A stretch of 64,000 nt of DNA from Tricholomella constricta (GCA_013368375.1 JAACJP010000017.1:248001-312000), one strand, 5' to 3'. Numbered from the stretch's first letter, positions 1 to 12,485 are shown. A program made the numbers and translations. Notes: generated from the sequence alone by a model not told the origin.

Positions 1-84
1 CCAACACTTTTCAGCTTTCAGCGCAGGCGTCTAATATTCACGCAACGATTCCACGCCTCCAATCAAATATCACATCACGCCAGC

Positions 85-868
85 ATGCAGATCGCCATTC
101 TCCCCACTTTTCTTTTGTTCTTGCCTGCCATCGTCGCCGCGTGTGAGGGCGAATGCATTATCGGAATCACAAACGCTTTCATATCCAACTATACGATCCC
201 TGTCAATATTCTCTTAGAACAATTAGTAAGGCGATATACTCCTTACATGTACCCAAGATTGACCCATTGCTCTGAAATCCTCCCAGACCAACGAGGTGGT
301 TACGAAAGTCCTTTCCAACCGGCGATATACGTCCCCGCCTATATCGCTTATGGGACCTCTCCTCTCCGCCTTCCACGAAACCGCATATGCATATCTTGAG
401 AATGCCATTTTCCCTTCATACTTCCACGGCAAATGCCAGCGGCGCGATCCCGAAAACCCCGATGGGCCGTTTGTAAATCCTCCGGGGTGCCCCAACCCAG
501 ATTGTCCCGTCGTATGCGGAACGCCAGGGTCCATGGTTCATTTTTACCCGAAACTACGATACATCGCGTTCAACGCGACCAGGCACCAGCTCGTCGACTT
601 CGCGAGCCCCGGAAACGAGGCCTACCAGGCAGTTGAAAGAGGCGTCATGAGCGAGATCGAGTCCGGTGGTGGTCGCAGGAATACGGTATCGAGGGCGGCG
701 GGAACCAGAATGCCGAAGCAGTGGAGACATGAGAAGGCGAAAAGCCAAATAAGGGAGATTATGGGCCAGGTTTCCTCTCGACTGGAGAAGATTTGCGGTG
801 GTATGCACGGGTTGCCGAAGTGCAGTTGGGAGAAGGAGATGAAGGAATTCATCCTGAGTTACCCGTGA
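85..868 (+). CDS. Small secreted protein, unrecognised
   Basis: Two exons, 85-225 and 287-868, joined across a 61-bp GTAAGG...CAG intron in phase 0, give 240 aa. The first ~19 residues are a hydrophobic signal peptide (MQIAILPTFLLFLPAIVAA). The mature part opens with two closely spaced cysteines (CEGEC) and has a central Cys/Pro-rich patch around residues 93-120, consistent with disulphides in an extracellular protein. There is no membrane segment after the signal peptide. I do not recognise the family. The start is the only ATG giving a signal peptide. The gene is single-standing, with a Clp1-like gene ~600 bp downstream on the same strand. Gene structure is fairly sure; function is unknown. 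Confidence 0.75.
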
Positions 869-1384
869 GCCGTTTCAGAGTGAAGGTCGTATCTCACTAT
901 TGTCCATTTGTACTTACTATCGCGCACATGTTCAAACTCGATGCATCTTTTGATAATTAGAATTTAGAACCAGCGCGTAAACGTCGCCGACGCGTCGGCT
1001 TACATAAGTAAGTTCAACACTGGCAGTCCCTTTCCAATTGCCGCCCATGGCCAAGTTTGTTCGCTTTGTCGCCCCTCTCGTTTCTCTTTCCAACTTAGGA
1101 TTCTCGACCTGGATTCTCCGACGGCACGATGGGCGAGCTGCCACCGGAAGGCCTGTTCCTTTACAACCGAGCCTGTAAAAACAATGCATCTACTCTAATT
1201 CACTGAGTACAGCTTTGACCTCGCCCGAGCGCGCCCCTTGAATGTGCTTCAAAAGGCTAGTTTCACAGCTTTTCGTTGCCGCATGTTGATCTCTTCCAGC
1301 CACCGAGTCCACATACAATTGTCCGACTGGCCAGGCTGGCCATCTCCACCCTCGCACGCGCGGGAGGTAGAGGGCACTGAGGAA

Positions 1385-1391
1385 TATAAAA
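1385..1391 (+). promoter_or_regulatory. TATA box of the 1469-2202 gene
   Basis: TATAAAA lies 78 bp upstream of the ATG at 1469, with a pyrimidine/CCATCCCATCCC tract between. This is normal TATA-to-start spacing for fungi. Confidence 0.5.
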
Positions 1392-1468
1392 CCCGATAGG
1401 CTTTTCCAAAATGGGCCCCCCAATCACCATCCCATCCCATACGACATCTGCACCATCGGTCGAAAATC

Positions 1469-2202
1469 ATGGCTCACAACGCTGCAGGCATTGTTTATCC
1501 ACCCATTATCTCTTCCGCTCTTCCTACCTTTGAAGTCGACCATAACGCGTTTTGGACAACCTACCCCGATTACCAGGATGAGGATATGGATGTTGCGCGC
1601 AAAGACATCGCGAGGGTTGCCAAACGGTGCATTCGAAGCTGCCCTTGCCACTTCTGTCATCTGACTCTACATTTTCCAGGTATTATCATGACGTTTTTCC
1701 ACGACAGCGTACGACTATTTACGATTATTGTTCTGAATCCTTCTCGGCTCAACTCAAGAAGAGAATATTTGGCGCTTATCCACCAACGCAGCTGGTCGCC
1801 GTTGTAGCGAAACCTGCGAACCCGAAATTTTTTCCAATTCATCATTTTGTCTTTGCTGCTAACTGTGCAAAGTTCCCTCAGTTATTAGACGTCCCGCCTG
1901 ACCCTATCAAGAGTGAGATGGTGACTTTACCTGTGTCTGCCATCGTCCTTAGGTCTCCTACCGCCTTCTCAATTCTGTGGAATTACCTTTATTCAGGGAA
2001 CATAAACAGAGTTTACCGACAGCTGGTATTGAAGCCTCTGGACGAACGCAAGGCGGTCATTCGAGGCTTTTGGGAAACCCTTTTCGATCTCGAGGTCGTG
2101 GACCGGAAGCTCTACGATATTACGATCAAGGCCTGGGACGAATGCTTGTGGGAGTTCCAGTTAGCGATGCCCCAGCTTAACGGATCGCCTTCCAACTATT
2201 GA
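1469..2202 (+). CDS. Clp1-like (clampless-related) protein
   Basis: Exon 1 is 1469-1626 and exon 2 is 1680-2202, separated by a 53-bp GTGCAT...CCAG intron; the split Arg codon restores one frame of 226 aa. The second half resembles the basidiomycete Clp1-like family: a hydrophobic 'FPIHHFVFAANCA' stretch, a 'VTLPVSAIVL' strand, then 'AFSILWNYLYSGN' and a C-terminal Trp-rich helix. In Coprinopsis, clp1 is needed for clamp-cell development downstream of the mating-type genes; whether this paralogue acts there is inference. The protein is shorter than the founding member, and such paralogues are common in Agaricomycetes. A TATA box lies 78 bp upstream. Confidence 0.55.
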
Positions 2203-2701
2203 AGTCGTGTACCAAACGTCGGCCCCTTTTGCATTCAAGCCTGGTACCTTGATCCCGGATATGGCCTTGAGGATCGTGGAGACACACTTGACGAAGGATG
2301 AAATAGCAACGGAACGGAACGAAACAACTCTAGACGAACTCCATGGCATCATTTGCCTACTAAATAGAATACTTTAAATGACGACGCCTTTCAAACTGAT
2401 ATGACGATGGATTCCACATATTATTCTGACATATCTACACTTACGATATGGAATAATTCTCCACATTCTTTTCGACAGGCGGGTGCCTCAGTGGCCTCCT
2501 CGACTACAAGTTTCATCTCTGAAGGCATCTGAACCCCTCACAATTGCTTGACCATGGGACCGGAGCAGAACTGAATCGTAATTGGCGTCCGTCTACCTAC
2601 AGGAATGAAAAGAAGCATTTAGTCGGTCAAATCAAACCTTCTTGCTTAATCGATATCGTCCTCGAGTCAGGCCCGCACCGTGAGCCACCAGACAGAGGAT
2701 T

Positions 2702-4695
2702 ATGCCTCAATCCAAACCTGTGGCTGGCCCTCGTGTTCCTCTCGCAACGGAAGCAAAGGATCAGTATCATCATTTTATTCCACGATTCATCCTGCGTCGG
2801 TACTATGCCAACTCATCGAGGTGCGCGTGAGCTGTTCCCTATCTATCTTAACGACCCCCTTACTTGCTCTTTAACCTTTTAGCTCTGAGTCCTCTGGCCA
2901 AAGAAAACCGCGTCGAAAATTCCAAACCCCTGAGGAACGAGATGCAGAAACAGTCCTCTTCTATGACATCCCGTCCCTGATTCTCAGCAGTCAACCCTTG
3001 AGCAAAGTCTACGGCGTCCAAAATCTCTATCGCGACGTCAGCGCACAAGACATAAATGAACTAGAGAAAAGCCTCTCCATCCTGGAAAACCATGCTGCGA
3101 GGATCATCAACACTCTGCACCAGCACACGCAAGGCGACTTCACTCTGAAACGTAAAGACTTGTATTACCTTCGAAAATTCCTCTTTGTCATGCACTATCG
3201 GCAAAGCAAGCTCTCCAACAGCTATTTCCAGGAAGACCACCCCGAGAACCGGCCCCTCGTTCCCTGGATCCGGAATTTCAAGAAAGAGCACGACCTGAAA
3301 ACCTCCACTGACTTGTGGCTCTTCACGATCCGTTATTACATGGACACCCCGCACTCTGAGATATGCCAGCATGCCGAGAAGACATATGAGAAGTACGGGC
3401 GCAATGTTCTAGATCGCGGGATGGTAGATCCGAACATGGAGCACTACAACGCGCTGGCGTATGCATTACAGGCGCAGGACTATTTTCTGGGCTTCTGGGA
3501 AGCGCCGGAGGGCACCGAGTTCATCCTGGGTCACAACGGATTCGGCATTTGGGAGGGAAACTCCTTCCCGCTGTCTATGATGCATCGCATCTTCGTCGTC
3601 GGTCCTCGCTTCGCGGTCGTCCTGCGCCACAACAACATGCTGCCGCTCAATATTCGTAATCAGAGATTCTTGAACACTGACTTCAAGGATATCAAGCATG
3701 GGCTACCCAGAATCACTTCCATGGACCCGGCGGCCGAGAACGACGCCGACGTTTTCGCATTTAAGATCACCCATCTTACAAAGGCGCAGATGCAGGCTTT
3801 TAATTCAGTCATACTTTCCAACGTGCGCAAAGATGGTTCCATCACATTTTTGTCCAAGGAATACGTCCTTGCAGTCCTTCAAGCTCATCACGCTTCCTCG
3901 GAGTATGCCTCCGACCGTTTGAGATACGCTCCTCTCATTACAACTCTATCCACTCCGGACCCTTCGGGCCCCCCTGACCCGCCGTGGCCGTCTACGGATT
4001 CGCCGTCCCTTGTGGCTTCACTTTCGCCTGCAGACCCGTCGCTGTCAACGAGCAACACAAATCTTTACGCGATGGTGTACAACTTCTCCAATCTGGGTTG
4101 CAAACCCTGGATAGGTGGTAATCGCTCAAACGCCCCGTCCAACAAGAACAAGTCTTTGAACGATGCACCTGGTATACTTATGGAGTACAGAGCGATCATG
4201 CAAATGCCTGTCTTGATATTTCGGCGACAACCCATCGTCAGGCCTACAGACCCAAACATCGAGTTTGTCCGCGTGCTCAACGACATCCAGAATGGCTCTT
4301 TGACGTTCCCCTCGCGTTATGACAAGGCCTATCGCCTCTTCAACATGTGCAACATGGAAATCCACGCCGGAAACCCCTTCGAAACCGAGGTCCGCCGCAT
4401 GTCTGCCTCAGTGATTTCTCGGTTCCGCAGCATCTTAAAACCACCACCCCGGAATTTCGTCGCGAAGCCTCACGCACGCATCGTCGAGTCCCTGCCGGAG
4501 CTAGAATCTGCTACCCTGTTCCGAAACCTGCATATCGTCCTGGCGCGGCTCAATGTGAATTTGGACTCGGATCCTAGGTTTCTTTCTCAAGAGATAGCAG
4601 GTGTCGTGGCGCTGAAATTTTTGACTTGGATCGCTCGAAACAGACATGACATATTGCTTTCTCTCCTTCCGAATATCGTTGTGGTGAAAGAATAG
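2702..4695 (+). CDS. DUF4238 domain protein
   Basis: Exon 1 is 2702-2820 and exon 2 is 2883-4695, with a 62-bp intron whose removal rebuilds a Ser codon; the product is 643 aa. The family hallmark is at the N-terminus: 'QYHHFIPRFILRRY' near residue 20, spliced onto the body. Around residues 265-285 the 'EFILGHNGFGIWEG' motif and a following 'FVVGPRFAVVLR' strand are also typical of DUF4238 (PF14022). The C-terminal third after ~residue 400 is specific to fungal members. Biochemical function of the family is unknown; fungal copies are often multigene and lineage-specific. The start at 2702 is chosen because it places the conserved motif in frame; the longest uninterrupted frame alone would miss it. 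Confidence 0.8.
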
Positions 4696-5289
4696 AAGAA
4701 GTCCTACCAGCAACGATAAACACCTCGTCTATCGTTGACCTATCGTAGTTTCCTTTTAGGAGAATCATCAGAGATAGAGAACTGTTCGATGTGAGTTGGC
4801 ATTGCGAGGCTGGTACAAGCTACATGATGTGCGACGCTAGATGGGCGTCTCGAGCGTCGGGAAGGTTCATAGGGGCTGCAATGTCTGCCACAATATGTGC
4901 AGATCGAGCCTCGAAGGAAAGCTGAGCAGCAGAACGCGGTATACAGTACACCAAGTACGAGGCGATTATGCTCGAGCGTAAGGGACATCGCTGGACTTTG
5001 TGTCAATTATGGGAGAGCGCTATGAGATGCCTGTGGTGGCTGTATCGCACCTCGACGCCGACGAATGAGGTCAGTAGAGCTCTGATTCAGAGCCAAGGCC
5101 CACACGCGTTCAGGTATCTGTCGAATAGGCGCCATATTCCCGCTACTTACTTTATTAGTGGGTTTTGTCGAGAACCAAAGAGAGGCAAGGCAATGATGAC
5201 ATATTTCCACACACATCCTGTTGATACCGAACAGGCTCTGACAGTCTCGTCAACGGACTACCAACATACCAAAACCCTGTCAGCACCTT
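4696..5289. other. Intergenic, no gene seen
   Basis: About 590 bp between the converging DUF4238 gene and the minus-strand kinase gene. Short open frames here lack start context, splice partners or recognisable motifs. Confidence 0.6.
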
Positions 5290-7174
5290 TCACCCCGAAT
5301 TTACACGATCAGCTTGAAGGGGCTGCCGTTTCCACAAGCAGTTTCGCAATGTTTGCAGTTCGGAGCACTTCCGATTTTGGGATGAAGCAACTTGGGTATC
5401 CAGTTCACTGACCTTATTCATGTGTAAGCAACCAAGAGAGTGAGTGAAGCGGCCATATATCGTACCTGGCTTTCCTTGCAGATATGCCTAGTACTCTCCG
5501 AAAAATCGATGAGGCAGAACCCACCTCCACGAGAACGCGCAATATTCCGGGGCTCGAGGTCTTCATGTACTATCCCAATACGATGGAAATCCTGTACCAA
5601 CTTATATACTTGGGATCTGCAGGAAACCATGTTCGTCAATGAGAGCAATTGCTCCGGCATGATTGCTACTGCTTACTTCTCAGGATCGCTAAGCTCCCCC
5701 CACTCATTCAGAACGCCATCACATAGATCGAGAATGAGAACGTCCACGCCATCGCCTTCGAATGCACCATAGCAGCGAGGAGCGATATGATCGCGTAGTT
5801 GACCAGATTGGTATGCCTTCTCCAAGGTAAGGTAGACGTCAAACTCGTTATGGAGCCGTTTTCGGTTGTCTGCGTCAGCAGGGCGCAGCACCTCGACGAC
5901 CTTGGCGATGAACAAGTCAACGCTGTCATCGAAACGACATTGCCAGACATTGCCAGTCGACCCAGACCCTACAAAGCGGGTCAGCCACAGGCGCCGTTTC
6001 CCATTCGTGGCGCACTGCGGAAGGGCGAGCATGTTGTCGGAGAAAGGGCGGAGATGCATCCAAACTTGGAAGGATTCAGGCGAGTTTTGGGAAGACGAGG
6101 TGACCTAATAGTAGATGAGCAAGGCAAATGACAAACCATTAACCCGGACATTTCTTCTTCTGAACTAACCGAGTACGCTGTACCATTATCGATGTCATCT
6201 TCAGGTAAAGGACCCTCGTCTTGTTCTTCAACAATAGTATCAAGCTCCATATCAGGACTGAATTCGCTAGGCTCGACAGAAACCGTTTTGACAATGGACA
6301 AGATGGCACCGAGGAGTGCCTGAAAGGGCACCGATGAGTCTTCGATGCTGATTATTGGCGAGTAGGCGAGAAAAGGGTGGTCATCGTCCCTCACAAGGCG
6401 GCACACAATCCAGTAATTGTGGCAGGTGAGAAAGAGCCATTCCATTCGTCTTAGACCCAGATACAATGCAGCCTACATGTATTTCTTCAACGCCAGCGCT
6501 GTAGGTGACGAAAACAGCGTACTCACCTTTGCAAGAATTCTCCGCACCAAAGATTGACCGCGAGCCCACGTCAACTCGACACCGCGCGGCGGCAACGACT
6601 CACCAACTTTCTTCATGACCGATGGGGATTTGGCCTCAACGAGAGCCTTGTCCTCGCCGTCCACTTGTACAACGTAGTCAACCTTGGAGCTCCCTCTGTC
6701 CGCCACATTTTCTGCAGCTGCCAGAAAGTCGTATGCACCATATTCCCATAAGCAGTCAGCTATAGCTTCGAGAACGCCTTTGTCCAACAACTTCTGACTC
6801 TGTTCCAAATATCAGTCCAGATTGCTGGGCCTTGAAAGAAAAGCAAAAACACTGACCGTCCTTTCGCTTGGATTGTCTCTCCAATCGAGGTCTTCTCGGC
6901 CACGCGCACTGCGCTGAATCCTAGGTAAAAAACGCGCTAGGAGCTGATTTTCGGCATCCGCTGCCAAAAAGGTGTCTCCGAGGATGTTCTCGAGAGTGCT
7001 GCAAAGTTTCTGAACAAGGGTATTGTCTCGCACAGCATGGTTGGGTTTCCACTCCCTCTCGAGCAACCCGACTTCAATGAGAGATATGTCTGTGGCGTCG
7101 ATAGATCGATCTTCGTCAGGTTGAGGGAATGGGAACTTTGCATGTTTCACTAGGAAATCGTGCAAGTTGGACAT
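5290..7174 (-). CDS. Fungal effector-type protein: REase-like domain plus kinase
   Basis: Six exons (7174-6857, 6799-6527, 6472-6170, 6104-5677, 5616-5466, 5412-5290) join in phase to 531 aa. Kinase features: glycine loop GSGSTGNV at ~344-351, VAIK-type lysine in 'FIAKVV' ~366, catalytic loop HEDLEPRN ~458-465 and metal-binding 'LIDFSES' soon after. The N-terminal part carries 'VDYVVQVDGEDKALVEAKSP' near residues 146-165, matching the D...ExK core of PD-(D/E)XK nucleases (D147, E161, K163). A nuclease-like domain followed by a kinase is a known arrangement in Crinkler-type eukaryotic effectors and in the fungal FunK1-like expansions. Substrate and role are unknown. The last acceptor (5413-5414) is the least certain splice site. 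Confidence 0.75.
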
Positions 7175-7186
7175 GGTGGTGGCGTA

Positions 7187-7415
7187 GACTCGTACCAGTC
7201 TCTAAAGAAATTGCGAGAGTGGATGACAGTCGATTGAAATTTCTTTAGGGACTGGAACATAATTCGAAATCACATTCTACGGTTTTGTGCTGTGGTTGAA
7301 GTCGTCGAAATCTTTCAGAGGCAAAACAATCCGTGGGAGATATCCGACTGTCCTGATGGTAGCGTTGATCGACTTTCATCAACTCTCGCAATTTCTTTAG
7401 GGACTGGTACGAGTC
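7187..7415. mobile_element. MITE with ~50-bp terminal inverted repeats
   Basis: A 229-bp element flanked by TA on both sides (7185-7186 and 7416-7417). Its first ~48 bases (GACTCGTACCAGTC...) recur inverted at its right end with about four mismatches. Part of the right arm is also repeated directly inside at ~7230-7257. It has no coding capacity. TA duplication suggests mobilisation by a Tc1/mariner-like transposase. It starts only 12 bp upstream of the kinase ATG, so it forms part of that gene's leader or promoter. Confidence 0.75.
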
Positions 7416-7750
7416 TAGAAGGAGTGGGCTAGCTCCCATGAATACTACGTGCTCCATGTAAGAAGATGAGCAGAATCGAGCAATCTGATGAGTGACTCGG
7501 CCAAACTTCCCATCATCGTCGAGCCGCTCGTCTGCTCATCCCACGATGCAACCCTTCTTCATAGCAACATCTGGCTACCTTCTGACGAGCGCTACTTGTA
7601 AAATCCGGTGCTCAGAGAGTAGAAAAGGATCCATCGATACCATCGATGCTATCAGTGTCACGACATTCTTTGTCAATCATCCGCAAACCCATCCTCTGCA
7701 ACTCGAGTCAGGGGTACATCGGCCGATCTCATCTTCTCTCCATTTCTACC

Positions 7751-9055
7751 ATGTCGGCCTCCACTTCTAACAAGATCTACGTCGCAGTCATCGGTGTCGG
7801 TCTCGTCGGCTCGGAGCTCATCGAGCAGCTACTCTCCATCCCGCGACAGACCACACCGTTCGAGTTGATCTCGCTCACATCGTCGACGCGCACGATCTTC
7901 GATGCCGCGAACCCCATTGCGCCGGGCGCGGCATGGAAATCGCTGCTTGCGGCGTCTGCGCAGAAGCCTGACTATAAGACGCTGACCGAGCAGCTGGCTG
8001 CGCTGGTCGCACCGAACCAGAAGGTTGCCGTGGTGGACAACACCTCATCGGACGATGTGGCCGCGCTGTATCCTGCTTTTCTCGAAAAAGGCATCAGTGT
8101 CGTAACCCCCAATAAGAAAGCGTATTCCGGAGATGTAGGCCTGTACGAGAGGATTTTGAACGCGAGTAAAGCGAGCGGAGCGCGCTTTTTGAATGAGGCT
8201 ACTGTTGGCGCTGGATTGCCCGTCATTTCGACTCTTAAGGAGCTGGTCGCGACTGGTGACAAGGTGAATGCGTTTAGTGACTAAAATCGGATGAAAGTGC
8301 GCTGATGGCTATGTCTGATCAGGTTGTCAAAATTGAGGGTGTATTCTCTGGCACCATGAGCTACATCTTCAATGAGTTCTCCACCGGGAAACCTGACGGT
8401 CCTGCCTTCTCTTCTATCGTTAGCATTGCGCGCGAAAAAGGCTACACCGTGAGTGCAGTACATCCATTTTGCACATAAAACAACGCGTCTCATCTCATAA
8501 CCTCGCGTGCACAGGAACCTCACCCCGCAGATGACCTAAACGGCTTCGACGTCGCGCGGAAGCTCACCATCCTGTCCCGCACTATCTCTTCCGGATCCCG
8601 CACCCAGACCGCCCTTCCCGCCCTCCAGTCCTTCGCCTCCGTGCAGACCGCGTCCCTCATTCCCTCCGCACTCGAGGGCATCCCAACAGGCGACGAGTTC
8701 ATCTCCCGCCTCCCCGAATTCGACGCCCACTTCTCCCAGCTCCGCGCAGATGCCAGCGCAGAAGACAAGGTGTTGCGGTTCGTTGGTGTCGTCGACGTTG
8801 CTGGGGGGATCGTCAAGGCCGGTCTTGAAAAGTGCGTATCATCGATTATGGTTCATCTCATAATTTCTGAAGCGCTGTTATCCTTACAGATACTCCACCA
8901 CCCACCCTTTCGCGACGTCGCTCGGGGGATCTGACAATATCATCATGTTTCACACAGAGCGATATGGCGCGCGGCCGTTGATCGTGCAGGGCGCTGGGGC
9001 TGGAGCAGCGGTCACTGCGATGGGAGTGCTTGGAGACCTGTTCAAGCTTGTATAA
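7751..9055 (+). CDS. HOM6: Homoserine dehydrogenase
   Basis: Four exons (7751-8263, 8323-8448, 8515-8831, 8890-9055) give 373 aa, close to fungal homoserine dehydrogenases. The enzyme reduces aspartate semialdehyde to homoserine with NAD(P)H, the branch point to threonine and methionine. Residues 11-24 form the Rossmann nucleotide site ([11 protein letters not shown]). '[11 protein letters not shown]' near 120-130 and '[15 protein letters not shown]' after the first intron are family signatures; '[15 protein letters not shown]' follows the second. The C-terminal exon ends in '[20 protein letters not shown]', as in homologues. An in-frame upstream ATG at 7646 would add 35 residues, but the 7751 start matches the usual N-terminus. 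Assignment is sure. Confidence 0.95.
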
Positions 9056-9465
9056 AGTTTAAAACGCCCGTCGCGGTGAAATAGTGCCCTGTATTAGGGG
9101 TTCTGTACAGCAAAATGCATTTGTATAACAGTTGGACGCGTCGGTTAAGCGAATATTGTAGCCGATCCCGGTGCGTCAATCACTGATCCGCTTGCTGCCT
9201 TTCATTTGTGGCGTGGTGTCTTCCGAGTGCTGAACGCCTGACAATAACACTCGACAGGGACGTACATGCTCCCTGCATACAGCACCCGTGCACCCGTCGG
9301 AGCTTTCCATTTCTTAGACGGTCCGACGTGATCCCCTCATCTGGGTTCTGTGATTTCCAAGAAAAACACTGACATGCATGACTTAACTGGGCTAGTCTCT
9401 CTCAGAGACATTTGGAAACATTCCCATGTTCCCTGTACTCCTCTTACCACCTCTATCACGCCAAC

Positions 9466-10551
9466 ATGTCCGGCGTCCAAACCGCCCCCGCGTACGTTCC
9501 ACCATATATCTTGTCCGTACTCCGTTCACTGAAATCGTCGAACAGACCCTGGAACCTGAAAGGCCGTGTCTGGTTCTTTGCGTTGTCTAGCTTGTCCAAG
9601 ACTGGCAGCTTTCCAGCTGGCTTTGCTGCACCCCATGAGGCCGAAGCCTTGACCTCTGGTGGCGAATTTATTGGCGGTCCTGGGTTGATCCAGGTGAGCC
9701 TTGAGAATATTCGTGGCTTTCCTCAGCGAGCCCAGAATCTCCCTACAAGATCATTTCCTACTCTGCAAGCCCTGTCGGTACGTCTGCATCATATTAGCAT
9801 GGCTCTCGTCATGACTAACGCGTATCATCAGGACCTTGTACGCTAATCTCTTCCCATTGGCAGGCTTTCGCAGACTGACGGGGCCTTGTCCAAGATGACG
9901 AACTGATCTATCTTCCCGGAAGATGGAAGTACAGCGACGGCACCGCTGGATATCGCATTACTCGCATCTACGTCTCTACCAAGGAGTCGACAGAGAACGG
10001 TGAGACGGACTTGTCAATATAAATCTTTGCACTGCTCACGGCTCCCCCCCCACTGACGCCAGGCCGCCGGAATTGGAACATCCCAAGTAAGCAGTCCTCA
10101 TGCATCTCTTTCCCTGCCATTCCTTGCTAAAGACCAATGAACTTTAGAGCAAGTCGCAGATTTCGACATCAAGACACATAACGGAACGTCTGTCATAACC
10201 GTCACGCACCCGGGAGCCTCCGCGCCCTTCTTCCAAGCCACCATCAAGCCCGTCCCGCTCTTGTCGTACCTTCCGATCCCATTCAACACACATTCGTTGG
10301 GACAATATTTTACGCTTGTCCAACCGCCGCTTCCCGCAGGGCGGCGGCCAGAGGAGGTAGCAACCACGCAGTGGGCTGCGCTGCTTCCGGCGATGAAGGG
10401 AACGGCTCGTTTGGCAAGCATTACGCCGGGAATAGGAGGCAAGGTGGGTGATGGAGAAGGATTTCCTGCGCTTGTTCCGTGGTCGGTTGGTGGGCATATG
10501 GCCGATGTAGACCTTGATTTTGGAGTGCCATCCTTATCTGATTCGCGATGA
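9466..10551 (+). CDS. Acetoacetate-decarboxylase-like protein
   Basis: Seven exons: 9466-9491, 9546-9693, 9750-9777, 9832-9837, 9895-9999, 10063-10086 and 10148-10551, giving 246 aa. Family signs are 'PWNLKGRVWFF' at ~9-19, the 'SPVGPYDELIYLPG' strand pair near 65-80, 'RITRIYVSTKEST...NGRRNWNIPK' around 92-118 and 'PFFQATIKP'. Such proteins share the acetoacetate decarboxylase fold; most fungal members are of unknown activity and many lack the catalytic lysine arrangement, so enzyme function is inference. Exon 4 is only 6 nt, supported by its two normal-sized flanking introns and by the conserved GPYDEL it creates. It shares a strand with HOM6, ~400 bp upstream. Confidence 0.8.
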
Positions 10552-10906
10552 ACCGCCATACATGTAACATGCATCTCACGCCCGCCCATCTGTGTTCGAC
10601 TGAGACCGCGTCTTTTCCGCCCGCTTGAACTTTTGAGAGGGTGATGACTATTTCTGACGAGCTCCATGACAGGAAAGCATTGAGTAGAGTTCGACACAAT
10701 TCGCGCGATCCACAGGATGTCTGATGTCGATGCTTATGCTTGACGTGAACGTTGGATTTGAATACAGAAATAGATTAGAGAAATACACTGGTGTACAAGA
10801 CCTAAAGGGAAATAATAAAAACGCTACACCCAACACGCACAACCTGAGGCTTTTATTAATCTCGTGTTCTAAATTAAATGACTAGGTGACTCACAAATAG
10901 CGACAT

Positions 10907-11457
10907 TTACTTCGCGCCCGCTGACGAGAACTTGGTCACCGACTTCGTGCCTTCCGAGATCGCGTGCTTGGCAAGTTCACCAGGCAGGATAAGTCGTACT
11001 GATGTTTGAATCTCGCGCGACGAAATTGTTGACTTTTTGGAGTACGAGGCGAGTTCTAAAGCGCAGTAAGTAGTCAGCACGAGGCTGGGAGTCCGCCGTA
11101 CGTGATACTCACTGGATGCTTCTGTGGCGATGCGTTCGAAGATATCGTTGACGAAGCTGTTTAGGATAGCCATCGCCTTGTTCGAGATACCGGTATCAGG
11201 GTGCACCTGTTTCAACACTGTATGACATGCCGATCAGCAGCTATGCAGCTGCGATATCAATGAGACTCACCCTTGTAGATGTACGACGAGTACGTCTCCT
11301 TTCTGACCTTCTTGCGCTTCTTCTTCTCGCCTTCAGCAGGCGCTGCTGTCTTGCATGTCTTCTTAGCCGCCTTGGTGCCCTCTGTGGTTTTAACAGGAGC
11401 CTTGGAGGCGGTTGAAGCGGGGGCCTTTCCGGCAGTGGAAGCAGGTTTGGGTGCCAT
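10907..11457 (-). CDS. Histone H2B
   Basis: Three exons (11457-11271, 11217-11113, 11055-10907) give 146 aa. The N-terminal tail is Lys/Ala-rich, then '[17 protein letters not shown]' leads into the histone fold with '[20 protein letters not shown]', '[12 protein letters not shown]', and the C-terminal '[19 protein letters not shown]' and '[10 protein letters not shown]'. The lysine ubiquitinated in other H2Bs is present in the last motif. It is transcribed divergently from H2A across a shared promoter of 292 bp, the usual fungal arrangement that keeps the dimer partners in balance. Presence of introns is normal for basidiomycete histones. Assignment is certain. Confidence 0.97.
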
Positions 11458-11749
11458 TGGTAACGATGTGGTTGAAAAGTGGGCGCAGGCGATGAGAGTT
11501 GATGGGGGTGAAGGTTAGAGTTGGAGAAGATTCAACGGAGAATGTGTGAGACTATTTATATATGCACGTGACTTTGCTATTGTTTGGTCGAGACGCGCTC
11601 AACGCGTCTTTGTTGATCGCCCCGTGTTTGGCAGAGTATAAATAGCGCGAACATGCAACTTGTTAGGCCACCTGCCCTTTCGTCCTTCCACCACATCACA
11701 ACAATTTTTGAGCCCACCCTCCCCCCTCAACCACCACAACTACCTTCAA
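11458..11749. promoter_or_regulatory. Bidirectional H2B/H2A promoter
   Basis: The 292-bp spacer has one TATA box per gene: TATAAATA at 11637-11644 for H2A, and on the minus strand TATATAAATA at 11562-11553 for H2B, both ~95-110 bp before the start codons. Midway, 7-bp inverted arms AGACGCG (11591-11597) and CGCGTCT (11603-11609) enclose 5 bp. A symmetric site between the two TATA boxes is a reasonable candidate for a shared activator; its binder is unknown. Confidence 0.65.
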
Positions 11750-12322
<573 letters not shown>

Positions 12323-12485
12323 AGGCCTGGTTGGATTGCTGTCGCTTTTGCATTGTATCTGTACCACTATTGTATCATTATTATTTCCCTACCTTATACT
12401 ATTGGATACACTCTGCATGTGTGACCTTGATTTAACTTACCCACGCTTCGACTTTGGAACACTCACCTCCGTGACACCAGCACCC

